DNA from: Sphingobacterium alkalisoli
Lineage (GTDB): Bacteria > Bacteroidota > Bacteroidia > Sphingobacteriales > Sphingobacteriaceae
Length of the DNA: 64,000 nucleotides
Assembly (NCBI RefSeq): GCF_005049105.1
Contig: NZ_SUKA01000006.1
Coordinates: 248,001 to 312,000 of the forward strand
Direction of reading: 5' to 3'
Below the pieces are notes generated by a model. The model saw only the letters and a program-made list of their open reading frames with translations. It was not told the DNA's origin and did no database searches. The position numbers and the translations under genes were made by a program. Numbering within the stretch: the first letter of the stretch is position 1; each line of letters starts with the position of its first letter. Shown here piece after piece: positions 26,006 through 34,632 of this stretch.

Positions 26006-27211
26006 TCAAAATTTAATATTCCGCTGACTACTATAGATACCTTTTCGGCCAGAAACCATAACTGCCGAAAAGCAACCTATTACAGCATATATCCCTACCG
26101 GGATACCGAATAATTCCATCGCCATAATCGCACAGGCTAGGGGAGTTTTAGTAGAACCTGCAAATACGGAGACAAAGCCAACTGCAGTTAAAAGCATTAT
26201 ATCAACAGGGATATATAAGGATAAGGCACTGGCAAATGTTGCCCCAATAAAAAATAAAGGGGTCACTTCTCCGCCTTTAAAGCCAATACTCAATGTTAGG
26301 GTAGTCAGCAGTATTTTTAGGAAAAAATCATAAAGTGCTTGAGGTTGTTGAAATGCAGCAGCTATTGTTGGCAGTCCAAGACCGGTATACTTTGTGGTTC
26401 CCAAGCAAATTGTAAAAATAATTATTACCATACTACCTATTGCTATGCGCAGATACGCATTGGGAAGACGCTTGAATAGTTGACTAAATAGATCTCCAGA
26501 ATAAATAAATAGTCGTGAGATTATCCCGCAGAGTAAGCCTAGTCCCACGATCCACAAGACATCAAAACTTATGAAATCCGTAATGATAACTTGGGGGTAA
26601 TGGCTATGGGGTGCCTTTAAGATCAGGCAGATACCGTGCGCCAGATAGGCAGTGATTACTACGGGGAGGAGCGTTTTGTATCTTTTGCGTCCAACACGAA
26701 ATACTTCCACCGCAAAAATCGTTGCTGCTAAAGGTGTTCCGAATAAAGAGGCAAACCCTGCCGCTACACCACAACACAAAACAATTCGTCTTTCTTTTTT
26801 TGAAAGTTGAAGGCGCATGGATAGCTGCTCCCCGACAGTCGCACCATATTGAACAGCAGTACCTTCTCGTCCTGCAGAACCTCCAAATAAGTGAGTAAGC
26901 AAAGTGGTGAGAATAACTAATGGAGCCATTATCCATGGAATTGGCGTCGAAGGATGATAGTATTCCTCTAATATTAAATTATTTCCCTTACTAGCTCGGT
27001 CGCCATAATTTTTATATAAGTATACAATAAGCAATCCCGCCAGTGGTAAAAATAACACTATCCAATTATTTTGTTCCCTTAAATTGCTTACGTAATTCAA
27101 TGCGAATAAAAATACCGCAGAAATAATTCCTACAGAAATTCCCGTCGCTATAATTATCGTCGACCATTTAATCAATCCATGTGAGTAAACCCGCGACCAA
27201 AGTGTAGACAT
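26006..27211 (-). CDS. ClC-family anion transporter, probably CLC-F type (fluoride/proton)
   Basis: 401 residues with about ten hydrophobic helices and no CBS domain. The gating-Glu motif reads GGSAGREGTAVQYG; the GREGT variant, in place of GREGP, together with FKGGEVTPLFFIGATF, resembles the fluoride-exporting CLC-F branch more than chloride antiporters. It would protect the cell by exporting F- in exchange for protons. No fluoride riboswitch was recognised upstream; the gene is third in a leftward operon with DUF423 and dpp11. Confidence 0.8.
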   Translation of the reverse strand: MSTLWSRVYSHGLIKWSTIIIATGISVGIISAVFLFALNYVSNLREQNNWIVLFLPLAGLLIVYLYKNYGDRASKGNNLILEEYYHPSTPIPWIMAPLVILTTLLTHLFGGSAGREGTAVQYGATVGEQLSMRLQLSKKERRIVLCCGVAAGFASLFGTPLAATIFAVEVFRVGRKRYKTLLPVVITAYLAHGICLILKAPHSHYPQVIITDFISFDVLWIVGLGLLCGIISRLFIYSGDLFSQLFKRLPNAYLRIAIGSMVIIIFTICLGTTKYTGLGLPTIAAAFQQPQALYDFFLKILLTTLTLSIGFKGGEVTPLFFIGATFASALSLYIPVDIMLLTAVGFVSVFAGSTKTPLACAIMAMELFGIPVGIYAVIGCFSAVMVSGRKGIYSSQRNIKF

Positions 27212-27223
27212 TCGTATCGGTTT

Positions 27224-27598
27224 TTATAAGAATGAAATCAAGAGGGATGTCCATCCGATAATCATTAATAAACCACCTAGTGGGGTGATAGGTCCTAAGA
27301 ACTTAAGATTAGTCTTCCAATATTCCGAAAAAGAAAGAAAATATATACTTCCTGAAAATAATAATGTTCCGCTAATAATACCGTAGATGGCTAATCTTTC
27401 TGAATAATGTGAGAAATCCAATTGGAATCCGATCATTAGCAGCACTAGGGCGCTATACATTTGATAACGTACACCCACTTCAAACGATGTCAACTTCTCC
27501 GAAGAGATCAACTTCTTAAAGGCATGTGCGCCAAAAGCTCCTAATACTATCGCGGTTATACCAAATATGGCCGCTATGGTTAATACAGTTGTATTCAT
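27224..27598 (-). CDS. DUF423 (YgdD-type) small membrane protein
   Basis: 124 residues, four membrane helices. AIVLGAFGAHAFKKLISSE, VGVRYQMYSALVLLMIGF, GTLLFSGSIYFLSFS and ITPLGGLLMIIGWTSL are the conserved blocks of the family. Function unknown. It sits 5 bp after dpp11 and 12 bp before the ClC gene. Confidence 0.9.
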   Translation of the reverse strand: MNTTVLTIAAIFGITAIVLGAFGAHAFKKLISSEKLTSFEVGVRYQMYSALVLLMIGFQLDFSHYSERLAIYGIISGTLLFSGSIYFLSFSEYWKTNLKFLGPITPLGGLLMIIGWTSLLISFL

Positions 27599-27603
27599 GA
27601 TGG

Positions 27604-29790
27604 TTATATCCCCATTTCTTTTAAGATGAATTTGGCATTATCGATCTTGTCAGCTACCCAAAGTACATATCGAATATCCACACCGATTGAGCGACTGTAG
27701 CTCTCATTCCACGCAAAATCATTAATGGTAGCGTCGTACGAACGGTCGAAATTAACACCGATAAGCTCGCCGTAAGCATTCATAATTGGAGACCCCGAAT
27801 TTCCACCCGTGGTATCCATATTGTATAAGATGTTAACGGGTACGTCATTTAGTTCCTTTTTGAAATAGGCTCCAAAATTCTTGGCCAGCCAAGCCTCTTT
27901 AATCGCTGTTGGATACATAAATTCCTCATTACCGGAGTTTCCTTTTTCAATCAATCCTTTTACTGTTGTGAAAGGCGCTAAATAAGTAGCATCTACTGGA
28001 TGGTAACCCCGAATGTTTCCGAAAGTCAAGCGTAACGTAGAGTTGGCATCCGGGATAAAATTTTTGTTTTGATAAAGTTCTTTTACCGCTACATAATCTC
28101 CCATCAGTTTATTTAGCACACCTTCTCTTCGTTTTTGCTCGGTGTAAAATGGTTCTAATTCATTTTCCAATTCCCTTTCTGTTCGTAACAGGTCATCGCT
28201 ATAACCAAGTATCGATTTGGCATCTTTTAGTACCTCATTTATTACGGATTCTTTGTTGTTTAATTTGGAATCGGTTATCGCATTTTGAATAAATTTAGTG
28301 GATTCGTCTGCTGATTTAAAATTCTTAGTAGCTATAAACTGTATCGTGTTTTTCCCGTTTAGCCTATACGCTTCGGCAAATAAATGGCCGGCAATATTTT
28401 TATCTACAGATGTATGATAACTGTTATAGTAGCCATCAAGCTGTGCTTTAACTTTATCTATATTTAAATCGAAAACCTGTTGCTGCGTTTGAGGTGTACC
28501 TTGTTTGGCTATAGCCTGCTTGAAAGCATTCAGAATACTTGAAACTTGAAGTGAACGAACTCCACTATAGATGTTGTTAAACCATAACTCCCGGTCGGCA
28601 TCGCTAAATACGAGCTGGTAATGTTTCTCAATATCCTGCATTAATGATGCGTATTTGGATGTTAATTCAGGTTTTGAATGGATAAAATCAGTCAGGGCTT
28701 TATCTTCCTGTTTTTTTGTATTGATCAAATCAATATTACGTAACCCCTTCAATTTCCCACGGTAATTCTTCATTACATTGGCATTACGTTTAATGCGGGT
28801 CGCTAATGCGAGCTCAGTCGCTTTATCGTCTTTCCCTGCCACAATCATCTGTTGATTTTGAAAATCATACAGTGCGGCTGTATAAGGTAATAAATATTTC
28901 TGTTGGTATTCGATGTATTGAGCCGGTCGGTGCCGGAAGGTGCGTCCCGGGTATCCCAGGATAAATACGAAATCATTCTCATTGACACCCTTAGGATTGA
29001 TCTTAAGATGTTTCTTTGGTGTGTAAGGTATATTTGTTTTGGAATATTTGGCTGATGAACCATCTGGTGCCACGTACGCGCGCAGAAATGAAAAATCTCC
29101 TGTATGTCGCGGCCATACCCAATTATCCGTCTCGCCACCAAATTCACCAATATCCTGACGCGGAATGTAAACCAAGCGTACATCCTCTATGGTCTTATAC
29201 CGAAAAAGAACATAACTTTTTCCAATAAACATCTCAGACACTTCAGCTTTGATCGTCGGATCTAGGGCTTCGGCTTGTCTAGCGAGTTCCGCTCTTTTTT
29301 CACTAATAAGATTGATCCGTTGAACGGGATCTATGACTGTAGCAGCTGCTTCAAGCACCTGCTTTGACACATCTTCATAGGAATCTGTAATACGAATCGT
29401 TAGTCCTTTAGCCTCGATCTCCTGTTCCAAGGCATTAGCCACAAATCCATTTTCTAAATAATTAGCCTGCGGTGTAGAAGCAAGTTGGACGGCACTAAAG
29501 GCGCAATGATGATTGGTTATGATTAATCCATTTGCTGATACAAATGAACCAGTACAGCCACTGACCTGTACGAGTGCATCTACCAGTCCGATATGGCCGG
29601 GATTATAAATGTCTTTTTCATTGATCTTCAGGCCAGCCTTTTTTAATCCCGCTCTATTCAGGTCACTAAGTGGATACATTCCCTCGTCCGGAATAGAAGC
29701 TGAATAATTAAAAATTCCTATTCCAAAGAGAAAGGTACAGAGTATAGCGGATTTCCAGTTTACGTGCATAGTCATTTGTTTAATGCTCAA
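27604..29790 (-). CDS. dpp11: S46 dipeptidyl peptidase, DPP11 type (Asp/Glu-specific)
   Basis: 728 residues with an N-terminal signal peptide (AILCTFLFGIGIF). Chymotrypsin-like triad: His95 in ITNHHCAF, an Asp in FGGETDNW, and Ser665 in GGNSGSP. Compared with P. gingivalis DPP11 (H85, S655, R673) each position is shifted by exactly ten, including Arg683 in NFDRSYD; this Arg selects acidic P1 residues, whereas DPP7 has Gly. The enzyme works in the periplasm, releasing X-Asp/Glu dipeptides as nutrients. First gene of the leftward operon. Confidence 0.88.
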   Translation of the reverse strand: MSIKQMTMHVNWKSAILCTFLFGIGIFNYSASIPDEGMYPLSDLNRAGLKKAGLKINEKDIYNPGHIGLVDALVQVSGCTGSFVSANGLIITNHHCAFSAVQLASTPQANYLENGFVANALEQEIEAKGLTIRITDSYEDVSKQVLEAAATVIDPVQRINLISEKRAELARQAEALDPTIKAEVSEMFIGKSYVLFRYKTIEDVRLVYIPRQDIGEFGGETDNWVWPRHTGDFSFLRAYVAPDGSSAKYSKTNIPYTPKKHLKINPKGVNENDFVFILGYPGRTFRHRPAQYIEYQQKYLLPYTAALYDFQNQQMIVAGKDDKATELALATRIKRNANVMKNYRGKLKGLRNIDLINTKKQEDKALTDFIHSKPELTSKYASLMQDIEKHYQLVFSDADRELWFNNIYSGVRSLQVSSILNAFKQAIAKQGTPQTQQQVFDLNIDKVKAQLDGYYNSYHTSVDKNIAGHLFAEAYRLNGKNTIQFIATKNFKSADESTKFIQNAITDSKLNNKESVINEVLKDAKSILGYSDDLLRTERELENELEPFYTEQKRREGVLNKLMGDYVAVKELYQNKNFIPDANSTLRLTFGNIRGYHPVDATYLAPFTTVKGLIEKGNSGNEEFMYPTAIKEAWLAKNFGAYFKKELNDVPVNILYNMDTTGGNSGSPIMNAYGELIGVNFDRSYDATINDFAWNESYSRSIGVDIRYVLWVADKIDNAKFILKEMGI

Positions 29791-29859
29791 AAATACAAAA
29801 TCTTTTAGGACTGAACTTCATAAATAAGAATCGAAATCCCGTTGTCATTGTCTTAAAGG

Positions 29860-29890
29860 TTTGGACGCGCTTATATATTTCATACCTTTG
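29860..29890 (+). promoter_or_regulatory. Bacteroidota-type promoter of oxyR
   Basis: TTTG at 29860..29863, a 19-bp spacer, then TACCTTTG at 29883..29890, 19 bp before the oxyR ATG. Confidence 0.65.
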
Positions 29891-29909
29891 TATAATTAAA
29901 ATTTATATC

Positions 29910-30851
29910 ATGACACTTGTCCAGTTAGAATATGTCGTGGCGGTAGATACCTATAGAAGTTTTGTGGCTGCTGCTGAGAAATGCTTTGTGACACAACCGA
30001 CGTTGAGTATGCAGATTCAAAAGCTAGAAGAATCGCTAGGTGTCAAAATATTTGATCGGAGTCGACAGCCAGTAATTCCTACAGAGATAGGGATAAAGGT
30101 GATTCAGCAAGCACGTGTCGTGCTTACAGAAAGTAAAAAGATCAATGAGATCCTACAAGAGGAGAAGGGAGAATTGGAAGGGCAACTTAAAATAGGTGTA
30201 ATTCCAACAGTAGCACCTTACCTGCTTCCTGATGTTATTACCATTTTTTTAAAGAAATATCCAAAACTCCAACTTCAGATCTGGGAATATACGACCGAAC
30301 GGATTGTTCAGGAGCTCAAGAACGGATCCTTGGACTGCGGAATTCTGTCTACACCACTATCTGAACATGCCATTCAAGAAGCACCTCTATTTTATGAGAC
30401 CTTTGTGGCGTATGTATCGGAGAAAAGTCATTTGTATTTAAATAAGATGGTTAGTGTGGAAGATATTGCGCAGGAGAAGTTATGGTTATTAAATGAAGGA
30501 CATTGTATGCGAGGTCAGGTACTTAATATTTGTAATTACAAGCACAATCAGTCTTCAACAGGCACCTTTGAATACAACACAGGAAGTGTGGAGACATTAA
30601 AACGGATGGTCGATATCAATGCGGGAATAACCATCCTGCCCGAGCTAAGTATATTGAATTACGATGAGGACCAACTGAATCACGTACGGTATTTTAAAGC
30701 GCCTGAACCGGTGAGGGAAATTAGTGTAGTGACTACTCAGAATTTTGTAAAGAAGCAAGCTGTCAACGCGTTAAAGAATGAAATATTAGCTATTGTGCCC
30801 GAGCGATTTAAATCGAAGAAGCGAAAGGAAGTAATGGGTTTTGATCTCTAA
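29910..30851 (+). CDS. oxyR: OxyR-type LysR-family peroxide sensor
   Basis: 313 residues. N-terminal winged HTH (FVAAAEKCFVTQPTLSMQIQ, then KLEESLGVKIFDR) and a C-terminal effector domain. The redox pair is Cys199 and Cys208 in NEGHCMRGQVLNIC, the same numbers and H-C-x-R-x-Q context as in E. coli OxyR, so H2O2 should form the activating disulfide. It probably activates catalase and peroxidase genes elsewhere. The ClC gene follows 9 bp downstream and is likely cotranscribed. Confidence 0.92.
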   Translation: MTLVQLEYVVAVDTYRSFVAAAEKCFVTQPTLSMQIQKLEESLGVKIFDRSRQPVIPTEIGIKVIQQARVVLTESKKINEILQEEKGELEGQLKIGVIPTVAPYLLPDVITIFLKKYPKLQLQIWEYTTERIVQELKNGSLDCGILSTPLSEHAIQEAPLFYETFVAYVSEKSHLYLNKMVSVEDIAQEKLWLLNEGHCMRGQVLNICNYKHNQSSTGTFEYNTGSVETLKRMVDINAGITILPELSILNYDEDQLNHVRYFKAPEPVREISVVTTQNFVKKQAVNALKNEILAIVPERFKSKKRKEVMGFDL

Positions 30852-30860
30852 TCTGATTGT

Positions 30861-32654
30861 ATGATGAAACAAAAATTTTTACGCAAGCTCGATCGCGTTA
30901 ATAAATGGCGTATGCGAAAAATTTCCAATCGGAATTTTTTGGTATTACTGGCTTTTGTGGTGGGTATTATAGGTGGTCTTGCAGCTGCTTTGTTGAAAGG
31001 AATGACCCATTTTATAGCCTCTACCTTACAAGATGACATCGATTGGCATTATAAGTATTCTTTTTATCTTATTTTGCCATTGATTGGTATTCTTTTGAGC
31101 GTGTTGTACGTTCGTAAATTTCTAAAAGGAAAGAATTTTGAACATGGTATTACCCCGATTATTTATGCCATTTCACGCAAATCGAGTAAAGTTGAATCGC
31201 ATAATATCTATTCGCAAATCATTACAAGCGCGATTACGGTCGGGTTTGGGGGATCTTCTGGATTAGAAGCTCCTATTGCTTATAGTGGAGCAGCTATTGG
31301 TTCCAGCACAGGTAGATTCTTTGGGCTTAGTTATAAAGAGTTGACGATGCTACTAGCGTGCGGTGCCGCAGCAGGTATTTCTGGAGCATTCAATAGTCCT
31401 GTTGCGGGGATGATTTTTGCCATTGAAATATTATTGCCGGAATTTTCCATACCCGCTTTTATCCCTTTATTAATTTCTGCTGCTTTGGCGGCGGTTGTTT
31501 CAAGATTGCTCTATAGCGAACCATTGTTCCATACTGCGGTAACGGAGTGGGAAGTACAGGCTTTGTTTTTTTATATTCTACTCGCTGTAATAGTCGGTGT
31601 TTACTCCATCTATTTTTCGCGCATTAGTCAAATCGTAAAAAAGTGGTTTTCGTCTATTACGAACCCATATAACAAAGTTTGGTTTAGCGGTATTTCATTA
31701 GGGTTAATGATTTTTTTGTTTCCCGCACTATATGGTGAAGGCTACTTAACAATTCAACAAATTTTGGATGGGCAGTTTGATGCTATCGTTAAGAACAGTT
31801 TGTTTGCGGATTATAAAAATATTGGCTGGATTGTCATCTGTTATACAGTGCTTACGCTATTTGCGAAGTCCTTTGCTGTTCTATTTACCTTAAATGGAGG
31901 TGGCAATGGTGGCGTTTTCGGTCCGAGTCTGGTCATGGGAGGTCTTATTGGATTTGCATTTGCCTATGGTATGAATCTTACAGGCCTAGTGCAGCTGAAT
32001 GTGCCTAACTTTGTCATGGCGGGAATGGCAGCTGCGTTAAGTGGTGTCATGCATGCACCGTTGACAGGTATGTTTTTGATAGCCGAGATAACAGGAGGGT
32101 ATACCTTGATGGTTCCTTTGATGCTGGTGGCTTCTATTTCCTATCTTATTAACCGGTCCGTAATGAAGCACTCTATTTACACAAAAGCCCTAGCTGATTC
32201 GGGCGATTTACTGTCGTATGAAGATAAAGACAGGACCGTGCTGAGTATGATGAAGCTCAGGTATCTGATAGAGACCAATTTCGTTATTCTTCGTCCGGAT
32301 GAGACACCGAAGGACAGACAATCAGAAATTATTCATTCAAAGCGTAATATTTTTCCTATTGTAGATTTAAACGGTAAGTTGTTGGGGGTTATTTATAGTG
32401 AACGTCTGTTTTCGATATTATTAGGAGAGGAAGGGGATAGTAGTCGGAAATTCGAACAGATCGCTCAAAAACCTAATGACATCATTAGAGGTGATGAGAA
32501 TATGGAAATTGTAATGTCTAAAATGAATAGAGATGATGTATGGATTCTTCCCGTAACCGATAGTGATAATCACTACCTAGGTTTTGTTTCTAAGTCTTCT
32601 GTTTTTAATAAGTACAGAGCGTTGTTGGTACGGCAGGGACACTATTTAGAATAG
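30861..32654 (+). CDS. ClC chloride channel/antiporter with C-terminal CBS pair
   Basis: 597 residues: a ClC membrane domain (about 25-440) followed by two CBS motifs (about 450-590). Anion-path motifs are GSSGLEAPIAYSGAAIGS (gating Glu in GLEAP rather than GREGP) and NGGGNGGVFGPSLVMGG. CBS pairs usually bind adenine nucleotides and regulate the channel. It forms an operon with oxyR; a plausible tie is acid or oxidative stress, but that is inference. A terminator follows, lying inside the 3' end of the convergent ribE gene. Confidence 0.9.
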   Translation: MMKQKFLRKLDRVNKWRMRKISNRNFLVLLAFVVGIIGGLAAALLKGMTHFIASTLQDDIDWHYKYSFYLILPLIGILLSVLYVRKFLKGKNFEHGITPIIYAISRKSSKVESHNIYSQIITSAITVGFGGSSGLEAPIAYSGAAIGSSTGRFFGLSYKELTMLLACGAAAGISGAFNSPVAGMIFAIEILLPEFSIPAFIPLLISAALAAVVSRLLYSEPLFHTAVTEWEVQALFFYILLAVIVGVYSIYFSRISQIVKKWFSSITNPYNKVWFSGISLGLMIFLFPALYGEGYLTIQQILDGQFDAIVKNSLFADYKNIGWIVICYTVLTLFAKSFAVLFTLNGGGNGGVFGPSLVMGGLIGFAFAYGMNLTGLVQLNVPNFVMAGMAAALSGVMHAPLTGMFLIAEITGGYTLMVPLMLVASISYLINRSVMKHSIYTKALADSGDLLSYEDKDRTVLSMMKLRYLIETNFVILRPDETPKDRQSEIIHSKRNIFPIVDLNGKLLGVIYSERLFSILLGEEGDSSRKFEQIAQKPNDIIRGDENMEIVMSKMNRDDVWILPVTDSDNHYLGFVSKSSVFNKYRALLVRQGHYLE

Positions 32655-32668
32655 TCAATTAAATAGTG

Positions 32669-32700
32669 ATGGCGCTTAGTTTCTGAGCGCCATTATTTTT
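32669..32700 (+). terminator. Terminator hairpin of the oxyR-clc operon
   Basis: ATGGCGCT...AGCGCCAT (8-bp perfect stem, 9-nt loop) then TATTTTT. It overlaps the last codons of the convergent ribE gene, so those codons serve both functions. Confidence 0.75.
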
Positions 32701-33266
32701 GAAACATATTTTCCAACGATATCAAACTCGATGTTAACTTCCGATCCTACTTCCACCTGTTTAAGGTTTGTGTGTTCTATCGTAAAGGGAATGATCGCGA
32801 CAGAAAATCGATCAACTCTTGAATTTACAACGGTAAGGCTAATGCCATTTACCGTGACAGACCCTTTTTCTACAGTAATGTTATTTTTGGAAGGATCGTA
32901 TCGAAAAGTAAATAACCAACTTCCGTTCTGATCTTCTTTTTCAATGCAAGTAGCGGTTTGATCGACGTGCCCTTGTACAATATGTCCGTCAAAACGACCG
33001 TTCGCTTGTGTACATCTTTCGATATTCATCAGGTCTCCTTCTTTGACAGTATTTAGATTTGTCTTGCTCAATGTTTCGTCGATAGCGGTTACTTTGTGTG
33101 TTGAATTGTCTAAAGCAACTACGGTTAGGCAGATGCCATTGTGCGCCACACTTTGATCTATTTTTAGCTCCTGAGAAATAGAAGATTCGATGTATAAGTG
33201 AATATTGGTCTGTTCCTTTTCGATTTTTTTAACGACGCCTAATGTCTCAATAATACCTGTAAACAT
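32676..33266 (-). CDS. ribE: Riboflavin synthase alpha chain
   Basis: 196 residues made of two lumazine-binding repeats. The family-defining start MFTGIIETLG, then VAHNGICLTVV and ERCTQANGRFDGHIVQGHVD in the first repeat, and VEKGSVTVNGISLTVV with VGSEVNIEFDIVGKYV in the second. It dismutates two 6,7-dimethyl-8-ribityllumazine molecules to riboflavin. No FMN riboswitch is visible upstream on the minus strand. Confidence 0.95.
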   Translation of the reverse strand: MFTGIIETLGVVKKIEKEQTNIHLYIESSISQELKIDQSVAHNGICLTVVALDNSTHKVTAIDETLSKTNLNTVKEGDLMNIERCTQANGRFDGHIVQGHVDQTATCIEKEDQNGSWLFTFRYDPSKNNITVEKGSVTVNGISLTVVNSRVDRFSVAIIPFTIEHTNLKQVEVGSEVNIEFDIVGKYVSKIMALRN

Positions 33267-33336
33267 AAATTTTAAACGGATTTTCTACAAACTTAGATAA
33301 AAGTTACTGCCTCTTTTAAAAAAAAATAAAAAAATA

Positions 33337-33368
33337 TTTGCAATAGTGTAGGATGTACACTATCTTTG
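33337..33368 (+). promoter_or_regulatory. Consensus promoter of small RNA 1 with internal operator palindrome
   Basis: TTTG (33337..33340), exactly 20 bp, TATCTTTG (33361..33368). Between and overlapping the boxes lies ATAGTGTA-ggatg-TACACTAT (33343..33363), a perfect 8-bp inverted repeat that looks like a repressor site. Confidence 0.7.
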
Positions 33369-33373
33369 TGTCA

Positions 33374-33437
33374 TCATAATTTAGGTTTATAATTGGTTAG
33401 TAAAGGTTTTCATTCTCCCCGTTTGAAGACCTTTTTT
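33374..33437 (+). ncRNA. Putative small RNA 1 (~65 nt)
   Basis: The start is set about 6 nt after the TATCTTTG box. There is no ORF. The unit ends with an intrinsic terminator: AAAGGTTTTCA pairs over 11 bp (one G-U) with TGAAGACCTTT, followed by eight T. The unpaired 5' part (TTTAGGTTTATAATTGGTTAG) could be a seed region. Transcription is inferred from promoter plus terminator only. Confidence 0.5.
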
Positions 33438-33510
33438 TTATTTTTATTTTCCTGATAATCAAAACTTTACTTTCTTATAAGTAAATAATCTTGCATTTAT
33501 TCATTTAACA

Positions 33511-33543
33511 TTTGGATACTAAGTAATAATATCATTATATTTG
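33511..33543 (+). promoter_or_regulatory. Consensus promoter of small RNA 2
   Basis: TTTG (33511..33514), a 21-bp spacer, TATATTTG (33536..33543). Fits the Bacteroidota consensus closely. Confidence 0.65.
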
Positions 33544-33548
33544 CCATA

Positions 33549-33622
33549 GGTTTAGGTTGATTACCTCATTCAAGAGGTATTTATAAGCTTGGAAGATCGC
33601 CCGATTATTCCAAGCTTTTTTA
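33549..33622 (+). ncRNA. Putative small RNA 2 (~70 nt), two hairpins
   Basis: No ORF. The first hairpin is TACCTC-attcaa-GAGGTA (33562..33579); the second is the terminator AAGCTTGGAA...TTCCAAGCTT (33585..33617, 10-bp stem) followed by a T tract. It shares a TTTAGGTT stretch with small RNA 1, suggesting related or paired RNAs. Inferred from promoter and terminator only. Confidence 0.5.
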
Positions 33623-33804
33623 TTTAAACAGACTTTTTTTGCTTGTTATCAAGATCTAATTTAAATATTATGGTAGTAAAGGGCGTGCGCTTAACATGAA
33701 CAGAGCCAATGATTGCATGCTTGATACTGCTGGCGTTAGAAAATATCTTTGTCGTTTTTTTAATTGAGATTGACGGAACTAGGTAAGGTTTATTGCCACG
33801 ACAT

Positions 33805-33842
33805 AAAAAAAGGAACCAGCTCGTTAGCTAGTTCCTTTTTAG
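33805..33842. terminator. Bidirectional terminator beside tRNA-Arg
   Basis: AAAAAGGAAC pairs with GTTCCTTTTT around a loop that itself contains AGCT/AGCT. On the minus strand it ends the tRNA-Arg transcript. Confidence 0.7.
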
Positions 33843-33851
33843 TTTGTAATG

Positions 33852-33923
33852 TGTCCTCGGCGGGAGTCGAACCCACATCTTCAGAACCGGAATCTGAAAT
33901 TCTATCCATTAAACTACGAAGAC
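33852..33923 (-). tRNA. tRNA-Arg(CCG)
   Basis: 72 nt without CCA. Acceptor GTCTTCG pairs with CGAGGAC plus discriminator A; anticodon stem TCAGA/TCTGA encloses TTCCGGT, anticodon CCG; T-loop GGTTCGACTCC is canonical. Confidence 0.92.
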
Positions 33924-33982
33924 CGTTTCGCAAAAATATAACTTTTATGCGAAAGCTAAACTAAAATTTAATAATTTAGTTA

Positions 33983-34612
33983 TTAATGATCGTCATCGTT
34001 ATGATCCTCAACGAAATGCATGTCAAATTTTATATCTACGTCATTTGCGCCGGTGAATTTTCTGTAATCAGTCGCTGACCAATCTGTACTTGTATTGATG
34101 TTTGCTTTTACTCCTGCATTGAGATGTCTCATCACGTAATTCATCTCAAAAGTTGATGTTGGCTTTAACACGGTAAAATAACCTTGTACACCTACGTTTG
34201 CTTCCGTGCCATCCGTTTTGGTATCTGCATATTCGACATACAGTGATTCCGTTGGCACTCCTAAAATGAAAGCGTAGTGAATATCATCACGGTCCACAAA
34301 TGTTTGTTGTGTTTCTCTACCGTGTGCATCAAGCATTTTAATGTTAAACCGATAAGACTTTCCGACTTCAAGATGAACGTGAGCACCGACGGGGGGAATC
34401 AGGTCCGTTCCTGTAAATTCTATGCTTTCTGTTTCTGGATTATCAATATCATGGTAATCGTAATGATCGCCATGAATTTCCCCTTCTACTTCGGTAAATG
34501 TAATTGTAAGGCCTCTAACTTCTTCTTGATCTATTTCGGGAGTTGGATCGTCTTTTGTGCAAGCTTGAAATAACAATGGAATAGCAAGTAAGACTAAATA
34601 TATTTTTTTCAT
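33983..34612 (-). CDS. His-rich lipoprotein, probable metal-binding partner of the TonB receptor
   Basis: 209 residues. Lipobox LLFQAC puts the acylated cysteine at residue 18, followed by CTKDDPTPE. Histidine- and acid-rich stretches stand near the start (HGDHYDYHD) and at the very end (HFVEDHNDDDH). The gene follows the TonB receptor by 20 bp, and a small His-rich protein opens the operon. A surface or periplasmic zinc- or copper-binding protein delivering metal to the receptor is a reasonable inference. Family not recognised. Confidence 0.7.
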   Translation of the reverse strand: MKKIYLVLLAIPLLFQACTKDDPTPEIDQEEVRGLTITFTEVEGEIHGDHYDYHDIDNPETESIEFTGTDLIPPVGAHVHLEVGKSYRFNIKMLDAHGRETQQTFVDRDDIHYAFILGVPTESLYVEYADTKTDGTEANVGVQGYFTVLKPTSTFEMNYVMRHLNAGVKANINTSTDWSATDYRKFTGANDVDIKFDMHFVEDHNDDDH

Positions 34613-34632
34613 GATTGTGTGTTTTTATATTT

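Noticed and set aside
26006..27211. Fluoride riboswitch ahead of the CLC-F-like gene
   Set aside because: The gene lies 12 bp behind DUF423 within an operon and no crcB-motif-like sequence was visible upstream of the first gene.
33267..33336. Possible FMN riboswitch upstream of ribE
   Set aside because: The conserved GGGGUGAAAUUCC-type RFN boxes are absent on the minus strand, and the hairpins nearby have their T tracts on the plus strand, so they belong to plus-strand units.
33852..33923. tRNA-Arg as an integration site for a mobile element
   Set aside because: No repeat of the tRNA 3' end was found nearby and no integrase or phage genes flank it.
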